A stretch of DNA of 6,775 nucleotides from CAG-390 sp045633005 (GTDB taxonomy: Bacteria; Bacillota; Clostridia; Oscillospirales; CAG-272): assembly GCA_045633005.1 (NCBI GenBank), contig JAZQXT010000085.1, forward strand, positions 1 through 6,775, given 5' to 3'. The position numbers and the translations under genes are program-made. The notes beneath the pieces were generated by a model that searched no databases, was not told where the DNA came from, and saw only the letters and a program-made list of their open reading frames with translations. Shown piece after piece: positions 1-5,082 of the stretch. Numbering within the stretch: position 1 is the first letter of the stretch; each line of letters starts with the position of its first letter.

Positions 1-40
1 CCTTGATGATATCGCGTAACCGAACACCGCGCCGCGACTT

Positions 41-70
41 CGGAATGACGCAGGAGAGTGCGCTATTCCG
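41..70 (+). terminator. Imperfect hairpin, possible terminator of a gene left of the window
   Basis: Positions 41-52 pair with 59-70 in a 12-bp stem with one G-T wobble and one A-C mismatch around the 6-nt loop GGAGAG. On the + strand it is followed by TTTTCAAT, a weak U-tract. One + frame entering from the left edge reads LDDIA and stops at 17-19, so a rightward gene could end there and use this hairpin. That is only suggestive, because five codons cannot identify a gene. The rest of 1-87 shows no start codon with a plausible ribosome binding site, and no formyltransferase (fmt) start is visible on the minus strand. Confidence 0.3.
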
Positions 71-87
71 TTTTCAATACAAACGCA

Positions 88-201
88 TTTTGCGTAGCAA
101 AAAGCTTCCTTTTCGTTTGCCAACGGCAAACACTTCACTGCGCCGTAGGCGCAACTTCATTTGCGAAGCAAACTTCACTGCGGCGAAGCCGCAACTTCAC
201 T
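88..201. repeat. Array of short perfect hairpins with conserved CTTCA linkers
   Basis: Five small perfect inverted repeats, each with a 3-nt loop, lie end to end: 88-102 (TTTTGC, loop GTA), 115-131 (GTTTGCC, loop AAC), 139-153 (TGCGCC, loop GTA), 160-172 (TTTGC, loop GAA) and 179-193 (TGCGGC, loop GAA). A sixth, longer hairpin at 202-226 is listed separately as a terminator. The linkers after the second to fifth hairpins are ACTTCAC, ACTTCA, CTTCAC and ACTTCACT, so CTTCA is kept while every stem differs. The first linker (103-114) is degenerate. Unit spacing is 19 to 24 nt. The array lies just beyond the def stop and could be transcribed from the leftward operon by read-through. Reading frames crossing it look like by-products of the repeats. 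It could be a non-coding RNA or mRNA 3' structure, or a mobile intergenic repeat; its function is unknown. Confidence 0.8.
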
Positions 202-226
202 GTAAAAACGGCTCCGCCGTTTTTAC
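202..226 (-). terminator. Intrinsic terminator of the yicC-def operon, overlapping the def stop
   Basis: An 11-bp perfect stem (GTAAAAACGGC paired with GCCGTTTTTAC) closes a 3-nt loop. On the minus strand the downstream arm carries GCCGTTTTTAC, a GC-rich base running into five T's, as expected of a rho-independent terminator. It starts inside the end of def: the TAA stop (223-225) sits in the stem. The stem is nearly symmetrical, so it could also work from the + strand. The U-run is part of the stem rather than following it, so efficiency is uncertain. Confidence 0.65.
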
Positions 227-735
227 TTTCTCCTCGCGTGCTTGCGCAGTCTTGCGCGGGGGGTGTCCTCTTCAAAATCCTCCTCGTCGAGCATATACTC
301 GGCGCGGTCGGTGTAGAGCGTGCCGTCAAGGTGGTCAAGCTCGTGGCAGAATGCGCGCGCGAGCAGCTCCGTGCCCTCAACGGTGAATTCCTCACCCTTG
401 CGGTTGAGCGCGCGCACCTTGACCTTCATCGGACGCTTTACTATTCCCGAACGACCGGGGAGCGACAGGCATCCCTCCGCGCCCTCCTGCTCGCCCGCGT
501 AATCGACGATAACGGGGTTGATAAGCTCAATGGGATTTCCGGGATCGGTCTCGACGACGACTATGCGGCGAAGCACGCCCACCTGCGGGGCTGCAAGACC
601 TACGCCGTTTGCATCTCGCATCGTTTCGATCATATCGTCAAGGAGAGTTTCGATTCGGGGAGTGATTTTTTCAACGGGCTTGCACACCTGACGGAGTGCG
701 GGATCACTGTCGGTAAGTATCTTTCGTTTTGCCAT
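223..735 (-). CDS. def: Peptide deformylase (type 1)
   Basis: This 170-aa protein removes the N-formyl group from nascent polypeptides in the cytosol, a metal-dependent step required in bacteria that initiate with formyl-Met. All three family motifs are present: GVGLAAPQ at 44-51, EGCLS at 87-91 with the metal ligand Cys89, and HELDH at 131-135 supplying His131, Glu132 and His135. EGCLS and the short length fit type 1 enzymes. The C-terminus is an acidic run (about 150-158) followed by a basic Arg/Lys tail, which is variable in the family. The start is fixed by GAGG lying directly after the priA stop codon, 5 nt before the ATG, so translation is probably coupled to priA. It is the last gene of the leftward operon. 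No fmt follows within the window, although def-fmt is a common pair. Confidence 0.97.
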   Translation of the reverse strand: MAKRKILTDSDPALRQVCKPVEKITPRIETLLDDMIETMRDANGVGLAAPQVGVLRRIVVVETDPGNPIELINPVIVDYAGEQEGAEGCLSLPGRSGIVKRPMKVKVRALNRKGEEFTVEGTELLARAFCHELDHLDGTLYTDRAEYMLDEEDFEEDTPRARLRKHARRK

Positions 736-744
736 AATTTCCTC

Positions 745-3276
745 TTACAAATTTGTGGGATTAAAATCTATGCTCATGCTGACGCTCTCGCGTCCGCGCT
801 TTGCGAAATCCGCCATAAGCGCAGTAAACAGCCGCCGCGTGTTTTGGTTTACCCTGCATTTTACGACGAGGCGCATTCTGTATTTTCCGTCAACTCGGTA
901 GACGGGCGCTTCAAACGGGCCGAAGGCTATGATCGGCTCTTTTATATATTCCTCGCTTTTTGAGAGCGTTTTCAGCCGCGCCGCAAGGTTCGATGCGGCA
1001 AGTGCCAAGTCGGTCTCCACGCGCGAGGTCGCGGTGATGAGCGCGATATCGCAGTACGGCGGAAAAACGAGGTTGGAGCGAAGCCTTGACTCGCGCCGAT
1101 AGAAGCTTTCGTAGTCCTGCGCCTTTGCAAGCGCAATGACCTCGTGGTCGGGGTTGCAGGTCTGTATCACCGCCTCGCCCGCCTTGTCGCGTCTGCCCGC
1201 TCTGCCTATGACCTGCGTAAGCATCGAAAACGTGCGCTCGGCGGCGCGGTAATCGTCGTAATAGAGCGACGAGTCGGCAAGAAGCACGCCGACGAGCGTA
1301 ACGTCGGGGAAATCGTGCCCCTTCGTCACCATCTGCGTGCCAAGCAGAATGTCCGCCTCGTGTCGGAGGAATTTGCCAAGCAGATCGTCGTATGCGGACT
1401 TGGTGCTCGTCGTGTCGGTGTCCATTCGCAATATCCTTGCGTCGGGAAGCAGGGCTGTCAGCTCCTCCTCCACGCGCTGTGTGCCGTAGCCCACGCGGTT
1501 GAGGTGGTGGGAGTGGCATTCGGGGCATTCGCTCGGCACGGGCATACGCCGTCCGCACCAATGGCAGACAAGCTCGCCGCGCGCGTAGCTTTCCTTTGCG
1601 GTGTGATACGTCATCGACACACTGCACTGCGGACATTTTATCGCCTCGCCGCACGCAAGGCAGGATATATAGTTATTGTAACCCCGTCGGTTCAAAAACA
1701 GCACCGCCTGCTCGCCGCGCTCGTAGCACGCGCGCAGCTTTTCGGCAAGAAGCGAGCCGATGGGGGAGAGATTGCCGTTTTGCGGCTCACGGCGCATATC
1801 CGCCACCGTAACGGTGGGCAGAACGGAGTCGCCGTAGCGTTTTTTTAGGAAGAAGTGCTTGTACGCACCGTCCTCCGCCTTTTTTCTGCTCTCAAGCGAC
1901 GGGGTCGCCGAGCAGAGAAGTAAAAGCGCCTTTTCGTTCCACGCGCGGTATCTTGCAACGTCGCGGGCGTGGTATCGCGGCGAGGAATCGGACTTGTAGG
2001 TATGCTCCTGCTCCTCGTCGATTATCAAAAGCCCAAGCTCCTTCACGGGCGCGAACACGGCGGAGCGCGTTCCGATAACGAGCCTTGCCTCGCCCTCCTT
2101 TATGCGCAGGTACGCATCGTACCTCTCGCCCGCGGAGAGCGCGGAGTGCAACAGCGCGACCTTTTCGCCGTATCGGGCGCAGAATATCGCGGTGGTCTGC
2201 GGTGTCAGGGCAATTTCGGGCAGTAGGAGTATCGCGGACTTGCCCTCGGCAAGAACCTCGTCGATGAGCGCAAGCATTACCTGCGTTTTTCCGCTTCCCG
2301 TCACGCCTTGGAGCAGAGCGGCACAGCCCTCGCCGCCGCGCGTAAGCTCGCGCAGGGCGACAAAAGCCTCGTTTTGCTCGTCGGAGAGCTTTATTTTTTC
2401 GTCGGAAATGCCAAGCCTTCCCTCAAGAAGCTCAAGGTCGCGGTGTACGCGGTGCTTGTCCTCGCGGATAAGCCCTTTTTTTACAAGGGCGTTGAGGTGC
2501 GGCTTTTTCACGCCGTCAATGGCGCGAAGCGCGTCCTCCGACAGCGGCGCGATGCTTTCGCACAGCGCCGTAAGCGCGGCAAGCTGACCCGCCGCGGTTA
2601 TTTTGCGCATATCCTTACAGCTTCCGTCGATGACGGTCGCAATATAGTCGCGCGGCATCGCAAGCGAATATTGGCTTGCGGTCTTTTCGCCGCTTTCCTT
2701 CAGCGTCAGCTGACGGCATATCAGCTTTCGGCGCAGGAGCGTGGCGAGCGCGGTTTTCGTGTGCTTTCCGAATCTCGCGCGCAGGGTGTCCGCGCCGACG
2801 AAATCGCGGGAAAGAAGGTATTCGTATACGAGAAGCGCCGTCGCGTCTATCTCGGCGCGGGGCGACAGCTCCTTTTCGGTCACGCTGTAGCTTTCAACGA
2901 GGCGTGAGAGTGCCGCCGACGGTATCATCGCGTGCACCACGTCCGAGGTGGTTGCGAGCGTGCCGTTTTTTACGAAGCGGAACACGCCCAAAAGCTCGGG
3001 CGATAGGCGTATGCGCTCGGAGCAGACGGCAAACACGGGCTTTATCGCTCTGCGCTCAAGCTCGGTGGTGCTATGCACCGAGGTGACGAGTGCCAAGCGG
3101 TTGCGGTTTCCCGCGCCGAAGGGAACGCTTACGAAGCATCCCTCGGTGATATTTTCGCTCTCCGCGAGGTCGGCGGGGACGAAATAAGTGTACTCTCTGT
3201 CTGCCGCCGCGGGCGCGTCGATGACGCAAACGCCAACGAAAAGCTCGGCGGGAGTAGCGTTATTCATATTCGTCAT
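745..3276 (-). CDS. priA: Primosomal protein N' (replication restart helicase PriA)
   Basis: PriA is a superfamily 2 3'-to-5' helicase that recognises stalled or abandoned forks and reloads the replisome. This copy has 843 aa, slightly long for the family (E. coli about 730, B. subtilis about 805). Residues about 10-110 match the N-terminal 3'-end-binding domain, and about 140-200 is probably the winged helix. The helicase core has Walker A GVTGSGKT (324-331), motif II DEEQ (420-423), SAT (456-458), GTQMVTKGHDF (646-656) and QVIGRAGR (688-695). Eight zinc-binding cysteines in four CxxC pairs are intact: 539/542, 548/551, 571/574 and 584/587. Motif II has Gln where the reference proteins have His (DEEH). 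The start is supported by GGGGGAG 7 nt upstream; the next Met, three codons on, is too far from it. The gap to rpoZ is 23 nt. Confidence 0.97.
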   Translation of the reverse strand: MTNMNNATPAELFVGVCVIDAPAAADREYTYFVPADLAESENITEGCFVSVPFGAGNRNRLALVTSVHSTTELERRAIKPVFAVCSERIRLSPELLGVFRFVKNGTLATTSDVVHAMIPSAALSRLVESYSVTEKELSPRAEIDATALLVYEYLLSRDFVGADTLRARFGKHTKTALATLLRRKLICRQLTLKESGEKTASQYSLAMPRDYIATVIDGSCKDMRKITAAGQLAALTALCESIAPLSEDALRAIDGVKKPHLNALVKKGLIREDKHRVHRDLELLEGRLGISDEKIKLSDEQNEAFVALRELTRGGEGCAALLQGVTGSGKTQVMLALIDEVLAEGKSAILLLPEIALTPQTTAIFCARYGEKVALLHSALSAGERYDAYLRIKEGEARLVIGTRSAVFAPVKELGLLIIDEEQEHTYKSDSSPRYHARDVARYRAWNEKALLLLCSATPSLESRKKAEDGAYKHFFLKKRYGDSVLPTVTVADMRREPQNGNLSPIGSLLAEKLRACYERGEQAVLFLNRRGYNNYISCLACGEAIKCPQCSVSMTYHTAKESYARGELVCHWCGRRMPVPSECPECHSHHLNRVGYGTQRVEEELTALLPDARILRMDTDTTSTKSAYDDLLGKFLRHEADILLGTQMVTKGHDFPDVTLVGVLLADSSLYYDDYRAAERTFSMLTQVIGRAGRRDKAGEAVIQTCNPDHEVIALAKAQDYESFYRRESRLRSNLVFPPYCDIALITATSRVETDLALAASNLAARLKTLSKSEEYIKEPIIAFGPFEAPVYRVDGKYRMRLVVKCRVNQNTRRLFTALMADFAKRGRESVSMSIDFNPTNL

Positions 3277-3299
3277 ATCGGTACTCCCCCTTTTGCTTT

Positions 3300-3608
3300 T
3301 TACTCTGCGTATTCGCTCTCCTCGGTGCTCATAGCACCGTTGTCTGCGGTCTCAATGATAACGAAATCGCCGCTGTCTATCTTGTCGATGGCAATTTTTA
3401 CAGCCTTTCTGTTTCTGTAGTCGGGATTTACGGAGCTTTCCATAATAGCGCGGTCGGTCTCCTTGTTGCCCGTCAGGTTCTTTTCTGCGGCGCGGCGCTG
3501 TTCGGTGTACTCGTTGGTGATGATGCGCGCGCCCTTTGCGGTCGCAACTGCGAGCTGGTAGCGGTTGTACTTGCCTTGGGTAAGCTTGTTAATGGTAGGG
3601 TAGATCAT
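3300..3608 (-). CDS. rpoZ: DNA-directed RNA polymerase omega subunit
   Basis: Omega is the small RNA polymerase subunit that wraps the C-terminal part of beta-prime and aids its folding and assembly. The 102-aa product begins with a typical omega opening (PTINKL, 4-9) and keeps NRYQLAVATAKGAR at 15-28, where most omegas have AKRAR. It also keeps KAVKIAIDKIDSGDF at 68-82, the equivalent of the usual region ending in EI-x-x-G-K/D. It is longer than the roughly 70-aa Bacillus form, with a charged segment at about 33-66 and an acidic tail. The start at 3608 is set by AAGGAG 6 nt upstream; extending to the Met at 3686 would overlap remA and lacks such a site. Its place between remA and priA agrees with the usual cluster, but gmk and coaBC, its common flanking genes, are missing. 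Confidence 0.85.
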   Translation of the reverse strand: MIYPTINKLTQGKYNRYQLAVATAKGARIITNEYTEQRRAAEKNLTGNKETDRAIMESSVNPDYRNRKAVKIAIDKIDSGDFVIIETADNGAMSTEESEYAE

Positions 3609-3614
3609 TTTTTG

Positions 3615-3620
3615 CTCCTT
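3615..3620 (-). promoter_or_regulatory. Ribosome binding site deciding the rpoZ start
   Basis: On the minus strand AAGGAG lies 6 nt before the ATG at 3608. It shows that omega starts here and not at the in-frame Met at 3686, which lies inside the remA coding region. Confidence 0.85.
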
Positions 3621-3645
3621 GTATATAGATATTTTTATAACTGTG

Positions 3646-3909
3646 TTATTCCTCGTCCGCGTCGGTAGCGTCCGCGCTTCCTTCAAGGCGGGCGGCGACG
3701 GTCTCGGATTGAATGGCGGAGAGGATGACGTGCTCGGAGTCGGTGATTATGACGGAGCGCGTTTTTCTGCCGCAGGAAACGTCGATTATGCGCCCCATCT
3801 CCTTCGCATCCTGAATAAGGCGCTTGACGGGGGCGGAGTCGGGGCTGACGAGCGCGACCACGCGCTCAACGGCAACCATATTTCCGTAGCCAATGCTTAT
3901 GAATTTCAT
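3646..3909 (-). CDS. remA: RemA-like regulatory protein (DUF370 family)
   Basis: This 87-aa protein belongs to the RemA/DUF370 family. In B. subtilis RemA is a DNA-binding activator of biofilm-matrix and osmoprotection genes and forms a ring-shaped oligomer. The family signature is clear: ISIGYGNMV (4-12), SPDSAPVKRLIQDAKEMG (22-39), IIDVSCGRKTR (41-51) and DSEHVILSAIQSETVAARL (57-75). The arginines reported as needed for DNA binding in B. subtilis (R18, R50, R51) correspond here to Arg16, Arg48 and Lys49, so the basic patch is retained. The C-terminus is short and acidic. A GGAAAGG stretch precedes the ATG. It lies 24 nt after yicC, the standard arrangement in Firmicutes. Which genes it controls cannot be told from the sequence; many clostridia carrying this family do not make a Bacillus-type matrix. 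Confidence 0.93.
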   Translation of the reverse strand: MKFISIGYGNMVAVERVVALVSPDSAPVKRLIQDAKEMGRIIDVSCGRKTRSVIITDSEHVILSAIQSETVAARLEGSADATDADEE

Positions 3910-3933
3910 ATTTTTTGCCTTTCCTTTTGCGGC

Positions 3934-4824
3934 TTATTCAATATTCTGAACCTGCTCGCGTATTTTTTCCGCCTCGTTCTTCATTTTTACGACGATCTTG
4001 GCGATGTCGGCGTTCTGGCACTTCGAGCCGATGGTGTTTATCTCGCGGCTCGCCTCCTGAAGCTGAAAATCAAGCTTGCGCCCGACGGGCTCGTCTGACG
4101 CGAGCATCTGCTCGATGGCGGATATGTGCGAGGCAAGGCGGACAAGCTCCTCGTCAATGGCGAGCTTGTCGGCAAGGATGGCGCATTCGGTAAGCACTCT
4201 GTTTTCGTCGATGGTTATGCGGTTGTCCTCAAGTATCGTTTGCAGACGCGCGCGAATGCGGTCGCGTGCGCCCAGCACGTCCTTTTCGGACAGCTCGGCT
4301 ATTTGCTTTGCGCCGTCGCGGAGCGCGTCAAGCTTCAAAAGCAGGTCGGTGCGCAGGTTTTCACCCTCGCGGCATCTTTCGGCGATAAATTCGTCGATCG
4401 CACCGTCGATGGTGTCCTTGAGCGGCACCCATACCTCGTCAAGATCCTCGCCGATGTCGGCAACGGTGAAGATATCGCGGTTTGCCGCAACGCTCATAAC
4501 GGAAATGTCGTCCTTGAGTCCGTAGCGGTCGCGCAGCTCGCGCAGGGCGGCGATATATCCCTCGGTGTAGCCGCGGTCAAGCTCCACGGTGGTGTTGCCC
4601 GAATCGGCGCGGCGGTAGGTTATGAACATCTCAACTCTGCCGCGGCTCACTCCGCGCTCGGTCACGGCGTTTTTGATACGCGCCTCAAGCGGGGAGAGCT
4701 GACGGGGCAGCTTCACGGAAAAGTCAAGGAATTTGCTGTTGACGGATTTTATCTCGACCGTTATATCTCTGCCGCAGGGGGTGAGTACGCTTTTGCGGCC
4801 GTAGGCTGTCATACTTTTTGGCAT
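3934..4824 (-). CDS. yicC: YicC/YloC family endoribonuclease
   Basis: This 296-aa protein is a full-length member of the YicC/YloC family. Work on E. coli YicC and B. subtilis YloC supports endoribonuclease activity, and E. coli YicC is linked to small-RNA turnover. The family N-terminal signature SMTAYGR (4-10) is followed by EIKSVNSKFLDF (24-35), in place of the more usual RSVNHRFLD, and RGRVE further on. The C-terminal DUF1732 part has EPVGRKLDFQLQEASREINTIGSK and ends in EKIREQVQNIE, as in most homologues. The start is supported by AGGAG 6 nt before the ATG. It is the first gene of the leftward operon and lies head to head with rny, another endoribonuclease. Confidence 0.95.
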   Translation of the reverse strand: MPKSMTAYGRKSVLTPCGRDITVEIKSVNSKFLDFSVKLPRQLSPLEARIKNAVTERGVSRGRVEMFITYRRADSGNTTVELDRGYTEGYIAALRELRDRYGLKDDISVMSVAANRDIFTVADIGEDLDEVWVPLKDTIDGAIDEFIAERCREGENLRTDLLLKLDALRDGAKQIAELSEKDVLGARDRIRARLQTILEDNRITIDENRVLTECAILADKLAIDEELVRLASHISAIEQMLASDEPVGRKLDFQLQEASREINTIGSKCQNADIAKIVVKMKNEAEKIREQVQNIE

Positions 4825-4895
4825 TTTTGCTCCTATTTTCGCGAAATCTGTCGTGGGCAGACTTCCCGATAATAAAATTTTGATATATATATTAG

Positions 4896-4924
4896 ATTAT
4901 ACTACCTTTGCGGGCTTTTGTCAA
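4896..4924 (-). promoter_or_regulatory. Consensus sigma-A promoter for the yicC-remA-rpoZ-priA-def operon
   Basis: On the minus strand, -35 TTGACA (4924-4919) and -10 TATAAT (4901-4896) are both exact consensus and separated by exactly 17 nt. Transcription should begin near 4889, giving a leader of about 65 nt. The DNA upstream of the -35 is A/T-rich and could act as an UP element. No other convincing promoter is seen between the five genes, so this is probably the main one. Confidence 0.9.
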
Positions 4925-4994
4925 GAAAAAATAATTCATATGGAAATTTATGCATATTTTTGAATTTTTGGGCTGTGGATTTTTATTTTTTACC

Positions 4995-5023
4995 TTGACA
5001 TTCGGCATAGTTTATGATAAAAT
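4995..5023 (+). promoter_or_regulatory. Sigma-A promoter for rny
   Basis: TTGACA (4995-5000) and TAAAAT (5018-5023) are separated by 17 nt, and TGA just before the -10 provides an extended -10 (TGn). Transcription should begin near 5030, leaving a leader of about 53 nt. An in-frame ATG at 5014 falls in the promoter itself, so it cannot be the translation start of transcripts from this promoter. Confidence 0.87.
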
Positions 5024-5070
5024 TAATATCGGATATATATTTTTTATCCATAAACGCTTATTTTAGAAAA

Positions 5071-5076
5071 AGGAGG
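5071..5076 (+). promoter_or_regulatory. Ribosome binding site deciding the rny start
   Basis: AAAGGAGGTG is a near-complete match to the anti-Shine-Dalgarno sequence, with AGGAGG 6 nt before the ATG at 5083. It selects that ATG over the upstream in-frame ATG at 5014. Confidence 0.9.
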
Positions 5077-5082
5077 TGCAAA

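Noticed and set aside
88..226. CRISPR array
   Set aside because: There is no repeated direct repeat of 23 nt or more. The constant part is only about 5-8 nt, the intervening units are themselves palindromes, and there are no cas genes nearby.
58..963. 301-codon + strand open frame across the hairpin array, def and the end of priA
   Set aside because: It is antisense to two genes with complete motifs, has no recognisable domain, and starts in repeat-derived sequence. Long antisense frames are expected with this GC-rich codon use.
911..1654. 247-codon minus-strand frame inside priA
   Set aside because: It lies in a different frame of the same strand as priA, which has all helicase motifs here. 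Its Arg- and Cys-rich composition is typical of an out-of-frame translation.
3609..3686. N-terminally extended rpoZ from 3686
   Set aside because: It would overlap the remA coding region, and the extra 26 residues are not omega-like. AAGGAG sits right before the ATG at 3608.
5014..5082. Upstream start for rny giving 23 extra residues
   Set aside because: The ATG lies within the promoter next to the -10 box, upstream of the expected transcript start, and has no ribosome binding site. The ATG at 5083 has a near-perfect one and yields the family-typical membrane-helix N-terminus.
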